A stretch of 64,000 nt of DNA from M3007 sp964621185 (GCA_964621185.1 CAZULM010000003.1:62001-126000), one strand, 5' to 3'; positions 8,018-17,711 are shown, counted from the first letter of the stretch. Numbers and translations: made by a program. Notes: generated by a model from the sequence alone, not told the origin.

Positions 8018-10084
8018 TCACACCCGTATCACCATCAACTTCCCACTCTGCATGTGGCCGTTGTTCATGATCCTTATGGTATAAAAACCGGCGGGAAGGT
8101 CGCTGATGCGGATGGTGTTCGGGCCCGCCTGGGGCTTTTCCAGTTTCCGCACGCCTTTGCCTTCGGAGTCGTACAGGGCGACAGATTGCACTTCATAGGG
8201 CAGTTCCAGGATGAATTGATCCACAGCAGGGTTGGGGTAATAGCTGGCCTGGATGATGGCGCCGGGCTGCTGCTGCGGGTCGTCTTCAAAGCGGATATTG
8301 GATTTGCCTTCACAGGTTTTTATGCTGGTGTATTCCGTGATGATGCGCACAAATAGATCGTTGAGCGGCTCCACCTTGTACTCATCAGAGGTTGGCTCCA
8401 GGTGCTTGCCGCCGATGCCGGAATGGTCGGTGAGAAACAGGTAGGTACCGTTGGTGGCTAAGCCGAAAAATTTCATCAGGAACTCGGTGTCTTTTTGGAT
8501 GCCGCTGGCAGCCAACGGCACGATGCGGATGCCGAGCCTGGCGGCTTCCCGGATGCTCTTTTGCAGGCTGGCGATTACGGCGGGGTCTTGGTGCGGACTG
8601 GCATCGAGCAACAAAAAACAAATACGGGCGATGGCATTCTCGCTCCATTTCTGGCCATACACCACTTCTTCGAGCGCGCTGTGCACGGCTTCGGGGTAGT
8701 CGCCGCCGCCGCCGGCCGATTGCTTTTGGATAAACGCCACGGTGCGGGCAATGTCGGTGCTCAAGCCGCTGCTTTTCACGATGTACTCGTCGCCTTTGTC
8801 GCGGTAGAAAGCCGTGCCCATGCGGAAGCTGAGGGCCGGGTTGTTGTTTTTGGCGCGGCCGATCACATCGAGCACTTCGGTTTTCAGGTATTCCAGCTCG
8901 TCGCCCATACTGCCCGTGGCATCAACGGCCCACACGATGTCAACGTTGTTGGGAGCGTGGCAAGGAGCCTCTGCTTTGACAAAGTTAAAGCCTTCTTTGG
9001 CTGTTTTTGGGGACTTCAACTCTTGCTTTTTTCCGTTTACCCACACCTCGATGCTGAGGTTGTCGAATGTTTTTTTGTCGTACAAGCCCGCCCAAAGCTC
9101 TGCTTTCCCTGAATTGTCGGTGCGGGCTTCCCAGATTATTTCACCGGCGTTTTTCAATTGCACCACCATGTCGGCCAAAGGGATATCGTCCTGGTTGCTG
9201 AGCATGACGGTATAGCGTTGACGGGCGAAAAACTGGTATGTATTTTCATAATGGGCAATTTCGCCGTCTGCCAGCAAATCCGCCCAGTGGTGGTTCCAAT
9301 TGTGGAGGTCGTTCCATTCGCCGGCGGTGAGCAGTCCGGCGCGGGGCCTGGGCTGTGTGATGGTGCCTGGGCCTGTTTCCTCCGCTCTTTCTTTCACGTC
9401 GCCATCATAGATTTTGCCGTCTTTCAAGTCGATAAGCACTACTTTTTCTTCGTAGGTTTCTGGCTCGAATGCAACTACTACCCGTTTTTTTCGGCCGTCA
9501 TCGCCGATCATAACATCTGAGGGCTCGCTTGGCACGGAAGGCTCGGGCTTGGCTTCACCGGAGGCGGGGGCATAGGCAGCAGGTTTTGTGGGTGCGGCGC
9601 CCTTGTCAGCACCGCCTTTTGGGGCTGGGGCCTTTTTGACTGAAGGGGCGCTTGATTTCATCTTGGCAAGCCTGGCGCTGCTTCCAGACTCGTAAGCCAT
9701 GGCTATGTCCCCTTCTCCGCTCGATCTGTCCTTAACATCTGTGATAACAATTTCAGAAAGCGTTGCGGCGGCCTCCAGCGCGATGTTCAGCGCGTTGGTT
9801 TTCCCAGCTTCGATCGTTACATCCGTCAATCGTTTGGTGGCATAGCCCGTATAAGAAACCTCGACATTGTAGGTACCCGGCTCCACTTCAATCTTGTAGT
9901 TGCCATCAATATCTGTAGTTGTCCCTTGTACCAGGGTTCTGTTTTTCAGTACCGCGACATTAGCGCCGACGAGTTTTTCGGCGCTGTCGCCAGTAACGGT
10001 TCCACTCAATACGGTTTTATTGGAAGGGGCAAAAAGACTGGCAATCGCCAGCCATAAGGCGCTGAAGAATAGGGTTGCTTTCAT
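8018..10084 (-). CDS. T9SS-secreted von Willebrand factor A protein with an N-terminal carboxypeptidase-regulatory-like domain
   Basis: The 688-residue secreted protein has, in order: a signal peptide (about 1-20); a CarboxypepD_reg-like beta-sandwich (about 24-105, with GTTTDIDGNYKIEVEPGTY); a Lys/Pro/Ala-rich linker (about 140-190); an uncharacterised middle region; a vWA domain with the metal site DATGSMGDE (Asp about 388); and a C-terminal T9SS type A sorting domain starting YYPNPAVDQFILELP (about 610) and ending in GKLMVIRV. vWA domains bind protein partners through a divalent metal, so a surface adhesion or scaffold role is likely but inferred. It stands alone on its strand, upstream of murF. 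Confidence 0.88.
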   Translation of the reverse strand: MKATLFFSALWLAIASLFAPSNKTVLSGTVTGDSAEKLVGANVAVLKNRTLVQGTTTDIDGNYKIEVEPGTYNVEVSYTGYATKRLTDVTIEAGKTNALNIALEAAATLSEIVITDVKDRSSGEGDIAMAYESGSSARLAKMKSSAPSVKKAPAPKGGADKGAAPTKPAAYAPASGEAKPEPSVPSEPSDVMIGDDGRKKRVVVAFEPETYEEKVVLIDLKDGKIYDGDVKERAEETGPGTITQPRPRAGLLTAGEWNDLHNWNHHWADLLADGEIAHYENTYQFFARQRYTVMLSNQDDIPLADMVVQLKNAGEIIWEARTDNSGKAELWAGLYDKKTFDNLSIEVWVNGKKQELKSPKTAKEGFNFVKAEAPCHAPNNVDIVWAVDATGSMGDELEYLKTEVLDVIGRAKNNNPALSFRMGTAFYRDKGDEYIVKSSGLSTDIARTVAFIQKQSAGGGGDYPEAVHSALEEVVYGQKWSENAIARICFLLLDASPHQDPAVIASLQKSIREAARLGIRIVPLAASGIQKDTEFLMKFFGLATNGTYLFLTDHSGIGGKHLEPTSDEYKVEPLNDLFVRIITEYTSIKTCEGKSNIRFEDDPQQQPGAIIQASYYPNPAVDQFILELPYEVQSVALYDSEGKGVRKLEKPQAGPNTIRISDLPAGFYTIRIMNNGHMQSGKLMVIRV

Positions 10085-10173
10085 TTCCCGTTAAATTTTT
10101 GTTTGAAAATATTGTTGTGCAGGTGGGATGCACAACAATGGGGGCATTGCATAAACGGGTGAGAAAATTGCCA

Positions 10174-11745
10174 TTAAAGAACAAGCATCTTCTTCGTCAC
10201 GCCCAAACCATTGATCTTCAGCACATAATAGTAGCTGCCGCTGGGCAGCCCATCCCGGTTAAAGGCCACGTTGTGCACCCCTGCCGGGTAATTGCCCTCT
10301 GCGATGGTACGAATGGCCCTCCCCTGGCCGTCCAGCAATACAATGCTGATATAGGCCGAAGGGATGCTGAACGTTATGGTGCTGGAGGCATGGACCGGGT
10401 TGGGGAAATTGCCCACTTCATAAACATTGCGGCCCGGCGCGTCCTTTACATCGACAGAGGCTTTGAAAATAGGCAGTATCGGGTAGTTGCCGTTGAGGAT
10501 GTCGCTGCCGTTGCTGAGGCCGAACCAATCTTGCAGCACCGAGGCATATACCGAGCGGAAATCATATTTCATGTCCACGTCGCCCGATACCTGGAGGTTC
10601 TGTGGTATGACCGGGTTGGCGCCGATGATGCCCGGGTTCACGCCCTTGCCGAATACGAACAAGGGCGCTGCCGCCCCGTGGTCGGTGCCGTAGCTGTCGT
10701 TGCCGCCGATGGTGCGCCCGAACTCGGAGAAGGTCATGGCACATACCTTGTCGGCCTTGCCCATCAGGCGGATATCGTCCATAAAGGCATAAACTGCTTC
10801 CGACACTCTTTTTAACAGCTCGGCGTGGTTGCCGGTGGTGGGCGCTCCTGCCTCCACCTGCTCGCTGTGGTGGTCGAAGCCGCCGATCGATACCTGGTAA
10901 ACCGAGGTGGTCAGGCCGCCGTTGATAAGCTTGGCCACGATCTTCAACTGCTCGGCCAGGGCGTTCTGCCCGGCGGCGGGATAAAGGCCCGACAGGTTTT
11001 GCCCAATGGTTGCCGCCTCTTTGATCACGTCAAAATACACCTTGGTATTCTGCATCACGGTGCGGATGTAGGTAAGCTCGTCGCCATACGGCGTGTTGGG
11101 AGCCGGCTCGATATAGTCGTTGATCAAGTTGTACACTTCTTCGGGGTTGCCCACAGAGACGCCCATTGGGAAGCCGCTACCCATAAAGGACACAGGAGCG
11201 ATATTGCCGATGTTGATGGCCAAAGGGTCGGGCGCGTTCTGGTTCGGGTAGCCGGTAGGATACCCCGGGAATTCATAATCCAACATGCGGCCCAGCCAGC
11301 CGGAATCCAGGCTCTCGTCGCTGTCGGCGCCCGTCATCCAGATGTCCATAGAGCGGAAGTGCGAATAATCCTGGTTGGGATAGCCCACGGTTTGCACCAC
11401 CGACACCATGCCGTTGTCGAACATTTGCCGCACTTGGGGCATGGCGGGGTGCAGCCCGGTGCCGGTAACGCCAGAAAGCGGCAGGACCTGATTTTCCGGG
11501 ATCAGCACCTTTGGGCGGTGCAGGGAAAGTTTGCTGTACTGGTCGGTCGGTATGAGGGTATTGATGCCATCGTTGCCGCCGTTCAGCTCAATGAACACCA
11601 TGATCTTGTCGCTGGCGCCGCTTGCAGCACCGAGCCGGGCCAGCATAGAGTTCTTGGCCAAAGGGTTGATGGAGAAACCATTATAGGCAAATGGCGCGAT
11701 GGCAGTTGCCAGGCCGGCCGTGCGGAGGAATTTTCTTCTTTTCAT
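10174..11745 (-). CDS. DUF1501 protein with twin-arginine-like leader and T9SS sorting domain
   Basis: The 523-residue protein begins MKRRKFLRTAGLATAIAPFA, a twin-arginine-like signal. The body has FIELNGGNDGINTLIP, an FSEFGRTIGGNDSYGTDHG segment and other marks of the DUF1501 family, related to the sulfatase/alkaline phosphatase superfamily. From about residue 440 a T9SS type A domain follows (FPNPVHASSTITF, ending VTKKMLVL). The family's substrate is unknown. It lies 70 bases after the DUF1800 gene on the same strand; DUF1800-DUF1501 pairs are a recurrent gene neighbourhood in Bacteroidota and Planctomycetes, so the two proteins probably act together outside the inner membrane. Confidence 0.88.
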   Translation of the reverse strand: MKRRKFLRTAGLATAIAPFAYNGFSINPLAKNSMLARLGAASGASDKIMVFIELNGGNDGINTLIPTDQYSKLSLHRPKVLIPENQVLPLSGVTGTGLHPAMPQVRQMFDNGMVSVVQTVGYPNQDYSHFRSMDIWMTGADSDESLDSGWLGRMLDYEFPGYPTGYPNQNAPDPLAINIGNIAPVSFMGSGFPMGVSVGNPEEVYNLINDYIEPAPNTPYGDELTYIRTVMQNTKVYFDVIKEAATIGQNLSGLYPAAGQNALAEQLKIVAKLINGGLTTSVYQVSIGGFDHHSEQVEAGAPTTGNHAELLKRVSEAVYAFMDDIRLMGKADKVCAMTFSEFGRTIGGNDSYGTDHGAAAPLFVFGKGVNPGIIGANPVIPQNLQVSGDVDMKYDFRSVYASVLQDWFGLSNGSDILNGNYPILPIFKASVDVKDAPGRNVYEVGNFPNPVHASSTITFSIPSAYISIVLLDGQGRAIRTIAEGNYPAGVHNVAFNRDGLPSGSYYYVLKINGLGVTKKMLVL

Positions 11746-11815
11746 TGTTGATGTTGAATTTGTAGCCCGGCTTTTTGCCAGGGCAGGGTTGTCAAGACTT
11801 TCGTTTCAGGTTGTA

Positions 11816-13561
11816 CTACGCCAGTTGGAATTCGGGCAGTCGGGTGAGGTACAGGTGAAACGTCAGGAGCCTTGATCGCACGACTTCCGCGGCCATCGGG
11901 TCGTTGGGGTTGCTGATATGAGCGTTCCAGGCCGCCGTCCAATAGAAGTCGTTGGGCAGGCCGGAGAGCAGCAGCGATTTCAACAAGAATTTTTTGGTTG
12001 CAGAAAGCGGTTGGGGCAGCAGCAGCTTGGTGATGTCGTCCACCAGAGCCACCGGGTCGCCTGGGTTGCTGAACTGTTTGGCAAAAGCGATCAGGTCGAT
12101 CTTGAGTTGGTCGTTGGGGGAGGCGATGTAATAGGCCGTCAATACATCGGTGAAGAGGTTGCGGTTGCGCAGGGTGTCGCCGTTGATCCAGATGCGGTAG
12201 TACTGCGGCACCTGGCGGAAGGCCTGCCAGCCGGCAACATTGGGCGGGTCGCCCGGTATCATGCTCATGTCGGCCAGGTAGCGGGTGAGCAGGTAGCGCA
12301 TCACAAAGCCGTCCCAGGGCGTGCTGGCAGGGATTTTCAGGTTGAAGCTGCGCATGGCGCCAATGGAAATATCGACGGGTGTTTTGATGAAGCAGCCTGT
12401 TTGCGCGGCTTCAAAGAAATGCTCGCTTTTGAGGAGCGTTTCCATGACCGGTTTTATCTCGTAATTGTTGTTGCGGAAAAGGGCAGCCAGCGGCTGTATC
12501 ACGTTCTGCTCCGTTTCGGGCGTGATGTCGTAATAGACAAACCAGCGGTAGATCTTGCGGCAGACAAATTCGGCCACTTCCGGGCGCGCGAAAATCATGT
12601 CGAGCATGGCATCCAGCTCGGCCTCTCCATCGACACTGCCTTGTATCACGGTGTTGTTGTAAAACGCGGAGAATTGCTTGTTGCCAAAATCGTGGTCAAC
12701 CGGGAAATGGTATGTGCTGTTGTCGGTAAAGGTGTTGCGCCAGCCGGTGAGCACCCTGGCCGCTGCCACCACGTCGTCTTCGGAGAATTGCTGGCTGCCT
12801 TCTTTGCCCACCGTGAACAATTCTTGAAGCTCTCGGGCGTAGTTTTCGTCGGGCGCGCCCTTGGTGTTCAAAAAGCCGTTGAGGTAGATGAGCATCATGC
12901 CTTCCAGCGTCACTTTTTTTGTCATCGCCTTAAAGTTGCCCAGCGCATTGGCGCGCAGCATCCGGTTGTATTCATATACCGACCTTCCCCAAAGCACAGC
13001 TTCGGTTTGGGTGGCAAAATGGTTGCTCCAGAATAGCGTCATGCGCTCCAGGATGCTCGTGTTCTGGTTGAGCATCAGCTCGTACCACCAGCCGCGCCAG
13101 CTTTCGATCCGATAGGCTTCTGCCTGAACATCGAAATTTTGGACGTCCAGCAGGGCTGTTGTCCAGGTTTGCCCCAGCGGCACGTTCGGGTCGGTGTAAT
13201 CGGCGTTGTTGTAGTTGTTGACCGGCGGCGCGGGTGCGTTGGCCGGCACTGTCAGCACCTTGTCAACGGCGCTGTTCATGTTCATGCCGAGCAGGGCGTC
13301 CACTTCCGATTTTTTCAGGCCAAATCCAGTGCGGCGCAGCAAATGTGCTGCCTGGGCATAGCCCCAGGGGCCGTTGTACGGGTTCAGGCCGCCCAACAAG
13401 GTTATCTTTTCGGATGGCGGCGGCACATCTGGCAGCAGTTGTGCAGTAAATGGGAAGAGTGGCTTGGCACCGCCCAACTTGTTTTTTATGTTGGGAAGAG
13501 AGCGGCCATCCGCGGCTTTACCGCGCAGGAAAGCGCGGCGGTCCATAGTGGAAACAGGCAT
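11816..13561 (-). CDS. DUF1800 family protein
   Basis: The 581-residue protein carries the DUF1800 hallmarks: AAHLLRRTGFG near residue 75, MTLFWSNHFAT, GNFKAMTKKVTLEGMMLIYLNG, NYARELQELFTVG and VAGWQAF near the C-terminus. The N-terminus (DRRAFLRGKAADGRSLP) contains an Arg-Arg pair but no strong hydrophobic leader, so how it leaves the cytoplasm is unclear. No sorting domain is seen, in contrast to its partner at 10174-11745. Function of the family is not established. It is the first gene of the two-gene operon, with a -7 box at 13607-13614. Confidence 0.88.
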   Translation of the reverse strand: MPVSTMDRRAFLRGKAADGRSLPNIKNKLGGAKPLFPFTAQLLPDVPPPSEKITLLGGLNPYNGPWGYAQAAHLLRRTGFGLKKSEVDALLGMNMNSAVDKVLTVPANAPAPPVNNYNNADYTDPNVPLGQTWTTALLDVQNFDVQAEAYRIESWRGWWYELMLNQNTSILERMTLFWSNHFATQTEAVLWGRSVYEYNRMLRANALGNFKAMTKKVTLEGMMLIYLNGFLNTKGAPDENYARELQELFTVGKEGSQQFSEDDVVAAARVLTGWRNTFTDNSTYHFPVDHDFGNKQFSAFYNNTVIQGSVDGEAELDAMLDMIFARPEVAEFVCRKIYRWFVYYDITPETEQNVIQPLAALFRNNNYEIKPVMETLLKSEHFFEAAQTGCFIKTPVDISIGAMRSFNLKIPASTPWDGFVMRYLLTRYLADMSMIPGDPPNVAGWQAFRQVPQYYRIWINGDTLRNRNLFTDVLTAYYIASPNDQLKIDLIAFAKQFSNPGDPVALVDDITKLLLPQPLSATKKFLLKSLLLSGLPNDFYWTAAWNAHISNPNDPMAAEVVRSRLLTFHLYLTRLPEFQLA

Positions 13562-13606
13562 GAGGAAAATGATTTAGTGAACGGATATGGAGGTGACGGA
13601 CAACGG

Positions 13607-13614
13607 CAAAGCTA
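13607..13614 (-). promoter_or_regulatory. -7 box (TAGCTTTG) for the DUF1800-DUF1501 operon
   Basis: TAnnTTTG match 46 nt before the ATG at 13561. Confidence 0.4.
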
Positions 13615-13708
13615 AGTTACTGGGCAATGCTTTAGTTAACAAATCTTATGGAAATTTAGCCAACGATGGCTACTCTCGCAGGGCATTTTTTCACCGCAAA
13701 CCTATCCA

Positions 13709-14579
13709 ATGAAAGACACGAACTGCTTGAATTGCCTGTTTATTGCCCTATTGCTGTTTGCAGCTTTTGGCGCCCGAGCTCAAACACTGCGCGGAACCGT
13801 TCGCACTGCCGACGAGGGCTTGCCGATCCAGGGCGTTTCCGTGAATATTTATGCCGATAACAGAAAGACGGAGCATAGCTTAATGGCAAGCGATTCAAGC
13901 GGGGCGTTTATTTTTGAAAAACTGCCCATTGGTTATTATTGGTGCGAAGTTCATAGTGCTGGGTATGAAACCCAAATGTCCTGGATTGCAATCCGGATGG
14001 TTTTTGGCAGCCAATGCCACATTGTTGGAATCCAATTATCAATTGCCCGATCAACGGCAGCTCGACACGCGCTGGGATATTGGCCACACTTCAAACCTCA
14101 CTGTCGGCAAAGAATGGGGTCATCAAAAAACGGCAAGCCTGCACCGAACCCTCGGCATTAGCTTGCGCGGCGTTTGGTCGGGTGGCATACGCGAACCTGA
14201 CATTATACTGTGATTAAAGTGATTTGTATGATTTGAGTGATTAAAAACATCAGATTTTCAAATGATTATGCGATCGAGATTTTCACAACCACTTTGCGTT
14301 GACTATAACCTTGGCGCCTCCAAACTGGAAGGAAGGACAATTTACTATGAACAAGAAGGATACTATCGCCGATATCCCGATTATTTCCGCGCTGATGTGC
14401 GCTTGTATTGGCGGCGCAATCACGGAGATCGGAGCAACAGCACCCTTGCCTTTGAACTTCAAAATTTTACCGGCAAACAAAATCTTGCCCTGCACTACTA
14501 CGATCCATTCAGAAAAAGTGTAGAGAACAAATACCAATTGGGCATTATTCCGAACCTGAGCTGGAGCATGGAATTGTAG
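13709..14579 (+). pseudogene. Remnant of a TonB-dependent receptor, internally deleted and split by a repeat
   Basis: Three pieces of one receptor remain. Piece 1 (13709 to about 13975) has a signal peptide ending in GARAQ and a CarboxypepD_reg-like plug-side domain (TLRGTVRTADEGLPIQGVSV). Piece 2, in another frame (about 13995-14204), gives NATLLESNYQLPDQRQLDTR, then GKEWGHQKTASLHRTLGI and RGVWSGGIREPDI, typical of the last barrel strands. Piece 3 (14307-14579) continues NLGASKLEGRTIYYEQ and RRYPDYFRADVRLYWRR to a stop. An intact receptor would be some 800-950 residues; most of the plug and barrel are missing between pieces 1 and 2. Pieces 2 and 3 are separated by the repeat at 14204-14307; deleting 102 bases (14205-14306) joins them in frame. 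Confidence 0.85.
14204..14307. repeat. TATA-bounded ~100-bp dispersed repeat, copy A
   Basis: This stretch is about 97% identical (3 mismatches in 104) to 22160-22263. It starts TATACTGTGATTAAAGTGAT and ends TTTGCGTTGACTATA, with TATA at both borders. Internally it has repeated TGATT motifs. It encodes no protein and sits inside the receptor pseudogene. Confidence 0.9.
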
Positions 14580-14622
14580 GCGGTTTAAGCAAAATTTGTC
14601 CCTCAGCCAAAGCCCGCCAGTT

Positions 14623-16104
14623 TTAAAACTTAAACCCCAAAGTCAGCAAAATATCATTGGCGACGTTCTCCGTGGTAGCGGTAGGCGCGCCATTGTATGG
14701 CGTGACAGACCCTTTGCCCATGTAGCGCCGCCAGCCCAAATCCAGGTAAAAAGCCTCGCCGCGCACCCCCGCTCCTGCGGTGAAGGCGGTATTGAAGCCC
14801 GTTTCGCCGACTTGGGGCTTGCCCAGCAAGTTAAGGCCGCCGCGCAAACGGAACTGGCTCAACACCAACTCACCGCCAAAGCGCAGGTTGATGGCTTGTT
14901 GGTAGGCCCGCTGGATGGCTTTGTTTGCCGCGCGCTCCGCCACCTCGTTTTCCTGGCTGGGGGCATTTCCCGTGAAATTGTAGCGGTTGTTGGTATAGTC
15001 CACAATCTCCACATCAGCGCTGAGAAAACCCATTTTTTTGATCACGGCGGAAGCGCTGGCTGATGCCCGCCAGGGGGTGCGCAGCTTGTAGTCGGACACA
15101 CCGTCCACATCAGGGGAAAAAGTGTCGCCCCCATAGCCTGTGCCGTTCACGGTGTATTCATAGGCAAAGGTGTTGGAGTAGGTGTCGGTAAGGCTGAGGG
15201 CAGTGGGCGTGTGAAAGGCCGCGCCTACGCGAAATGCCTGGTTGAGCTTATAGATAAGCCCCAATTTCAGGTTCACCCCTACGCCTTCCGTGCGCAGGTA
15301 TTCGGTATAAACGAGCTTGTCGAACACATCGACGCTGCCTGTTTTGTCTTCCTCTATGTATTCGCCTTCAATGCGGTAGTTGACGAAAGGGATGCCGAGC
15401 GTGGCGCCCACCATGAGCTTTTCATCGTAGTTGCCGCCGAAGGAAAGCACCATTTCGTTCATCTTGCCGTAAGTATTCACTGCTTGGGAGCGGTATATGG
15501 TGGCATTTTCGTTGCCGGTGAAATCATAGCGGAGCTCTCCGGTATTGGCATCCTGGTAAATGGCGTCTGCGTCAAAAGCCAGTTTTGTGTCGAAAGGGTA
15601 TAGATCGGCTGCCGTGCCGCCATTGTTGAAGGTGGCAAGGGCATCCTGGTACAGGCCGTTCATAATGGTGCCATTGGCATTCCCTTCGTAAAAAATGGAG
15701 GCGTTGAAGTTGTTCTGTCGGTTGAGGCCGATGCCGAAATTGGCGGTTTTCCAGTGCTTTCCTTTTGGGGTTGTGTTGAAGAGCAGTCCGAAATTGTCGA
15801 AAGCAAAGCTGCTTTTCCTGTCGTTGACCGCTTCGTTGCCGGGCAGGGTAGCATCTACGGAAGAGAAGCGCAGGGAAGGCGTCACCACCAGTTCGTTGCT
15901 GCGGAAAAGCGCGATGCCGGCGGGGTTCTGGCTGAGCACTCCAAATTCTGCGCCAAGAGCTCCAAAAGCGCCGCCAGCGCCGAGGAAGCGGGCTGTCCCG
16001 CCAGGTTGCAAATAAGAATATCGGAGCACGTCGCCCGTAGTCTGCGCCGAAAGGGTGGCTGCTAACAAGCTGAAAAACAAGGTATTGAGCAAGAAATTTT
16101 TCAT
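14623..16104 (-). CDS. FadL/OMPP1-family outer membrane transport protein
   Basis: The 493-residue protein is read from the ATG at 16104, which gives a signal peptide (MKNFLLNTLFFSLLAATLSA). It shows the FadL-type N-terminus: SYLQPGGTARFLGAGGAFGA followed by the NPAGIA motif, then many amphipathic beta-strands. FadL proteins are 14-stranded barrels that import hydrophobic compounds; Bacteroidota homologues are often labelled hemin receptor without proof. The ligand cannot be told from sequence. An open frame continues to 16191 but lacks a leader. The low-complexity exported protein at 16222 is directly upstream on the same strand (117 bases). Confidence 0.85.
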   Translation of the reverse strand: MKNFLLNTLFFSLLAATLSAQTTGDVLRYSYLQPGGTARFLGAGGAFGALGAEFGVLSQNPAGIALFRSNELVVTPSLRFSSVDATLPGNEAVNDRKSSFAFDNFGLLFNTTPKGKHWKTANFGIGLNRQNNFNASIFYEGNANGTIMNGLYQDALATFNNGGTAADLYPFDTKLAFDADAIYQDANTGELRYDFTGNENATIYRSQAVNTYGKMNEMVLSFGGNYDEKLMVGATLGIPFVNYRIEGEYIEEDKTGSVDVFDKLVYTEYLRTEGVGVNLKLGLIYKLNQAFRVGAAFHTPTALSLTDTYSNTFAYEYTVNGTGYGGDTFSPDVDGVSDYKLRTPWRASASASAVIKKMGFLSADVEIVDYTNNRYNFTGNAPSQENEVAERAANKAIQRAYQQAINLRFGGELVLSQFRLRGGLNLLGKPQVGETGFNTAFTAGAGVRGEAFYLDLGWRRYMGKGSVTPYNGAPTATTENVANDILLTLGFKF

Positions 16105-16221
16105 GGTATGTATGGTTGTGTTCTGTGATTGGCAGGTTAAAAAAATGGGTGGAAAGGTGTTCCGCACCAGTTTCCACCCATTGGCAATCAAGGGCTTAGG
16201 TAAAAGTTTAGTTTGTGCAGC

Positions 16222-17661
16222 TTAGTTACCGCGACCGCCGCCACCAGACCTGCTGCTGCCGCCACCGCCGGAGGAACCGCGGCTGCTGCCACCGGAGGAA
16301 CTGCCACTGGAACTGCTGCCGCGGGAAGAAGAACCAGAGTCGTACGACCGCGGGCTGCTGCTGCGCGAAGAACCGGAATCATAAGACCGTGGGTTGCTGC
16401 TTTCGCTGCGGCTTGGGCGGCTCTCCGAACGGCTTTCGCTGCTGCGGCTCGGGGTATAGCTGCGCTCTTCGGTGCTGCGGCTTGGGCGGCTCTCTTGCTG
16501 CGGGGCTTCGCTGCGACGGGGCGTGTAAGCGCCTTCATTGCCGCCGCGGCGGGTCGGGCTTGGCTCGCTCCTGCGGGCTGGCGAAGTGCTTTCAGGAGAG
16601 CGGCCCGGCGCAGAACCACCGTCGTTGCCACGTGTGGCTGGGTCGCGGCGGCTGGGGCTTGTTTCGGGGCTGCGGCCTGCCGGCTCAGAACTGCGGCGGC
16701 TGGGGGTCGTCGTTTCGGGGGTACGGTCTGCCGGTGCCTCCCCGCGAGTAGAGGGCCTTTCAGGGCTTTCTACGCTGCGCGGGCTTTCGCCACGGACGTT
16801 ACCGCTGGGGTCGCCTTTGGTGCGACCAGCCGGGCTGTCGCCGCGTGTGGAGGGTTTGATCGTTGAAGGCGCTTCGTAATCGCCGGCAGTACGGCCAATG
16901 CGGGTCGATTTCTCGACAACCGGCACATGCTGTTCGCCTGTTGCCAAACGGCCATTGCCTTCAGGCAGGCGGGCATAGCCAGGGTTCACGTTGGAGCCAT
17001 GGCGGCGCGGGCCGGTATAAGTTTGTGGGGAGTAGCCGGGGTTATTGCCGCCGTTGGAACCATTGTTGTAATAATAGTTGTTGTTTACCCAAGTGTTGCC
17101 GTAATAGTTGCCAAAATAAGGGTTGTAGCCGTTAAACGTCCAGTACGGGTCATAGTAGTAGTTGTTCATCACCCATGGGTTGTACCAGGGGCTATACCCC
17201 GCATAGCAACTGTTCCAGCCCCAACTGTTCCAGCCCATGCCATAGCCGTAGTTGAAATAGTTCCAACTGTTCCAGCGCTGCCAACGCCGCCAGCGGCGGT
17301 ACGACCAGTAGTCGTTGTAGCCGAAGGTGTAGATGGTCATGCCTGGAGAAAAGAAGGGGTCGTAGTAGTACATGTCGATGAAGAACGGGTCGTAATAATC
17401 GACGGTGCGGGCAGGGCGGTGAAAACGCCGGATGCGGGAAGAATACTCGTAGGCGTAGTCATCGTCCTCGTAGTAATCGTCGTCGTTGCTGTAACGGCGC
17501 GTCACGTTGTTCTGTTCGGTGTAATCATTTGAATAGGTTGGCGCGGGAGCGTCAGTGGACGGGTCGTAGTAAAGGTCGTCCTGCGCCGCCGCGTCTGTGC
17601 TGAACGCGAAGGAGAGCAGTCCGACAAGAACCCAGAGCGAAGCAATATTTTTTACTTTCAT
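16222..17661 (-). CDS. Exported low-complexity protein: Trp/Tyr/Asn-rich head, Arg/Ser/Pro/Gly-rich tail
   Basis: The 479-residue protein starts at the ATG at 17661 with a signal peptide (MKVKNIASLWVLVGLLSFAF). Residues about 30-75 are acidic and Tyr-rich. About 85-230 are packed with Tyr, Trp, Asn and Gly (YDPFF and NYYYDPYW-like motifs). From about 265 the sequence becomes a repetitive RSPESTSPARR / SRSSESRSESRPSR tail that ends in pure Ser/Gly/Arg. No domain is recognised. The basic, disordered tail could bind acidic polymers such as extracellular DNA or polysaccharide; that is speculation. It precedes the FadL-like gene on the same strand and is divergent from proS. A -7 box lies at 17712-17719. 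Confidence 0.75.
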   Translation of the reverse strand: MKVKNIASLWVLVGLLSFAFSTDAAAQDDLYYDPSTDAPAPTYSNDYTEQNNVTRRYSNDDDYYEDDDYAYEYSSRIRRFHRPARTVDYYDPFFIDMYYYDPFFSPGMTIYTFGYNDYWSYRRWRRWQRWNSWNYFNYGYGMGWNSWGWNSCYAGYSPWYNPWVMNNYYYDPYWTFNGYNPYFGNYYGNTWVNNNYYYNNGSNGGNNPGYSPQTYTGPRRHGSNVNPGYARLPEGNGRLATGEQHVPVVEKSTRIGRTAGDYEAPSTIKPSTRGDSPAGRTKGDPSGNVRGESPRSVESPERPSTRGEAPADRTPETTTPSRRSSEPAGRSPETSPSRRDPATRGNDGGSAPGRSPESTSPARRSEPSPTRRGGNEGAYTPRRSEAPQQESRPSRSTEERSYTPSRSSESRSESRPSRSESSNPRSYDSGSSRSSSPRSYDSGSSSRGSSSSGSSSGGSSRGSSGGGGSSRSGGGGRGN

Positions 17662-17711
17662 GGTGTGTGGTTGTGAATTTGCGAGTGTTCCGGTGCGCAA
17701 GTTTCTAGGGT

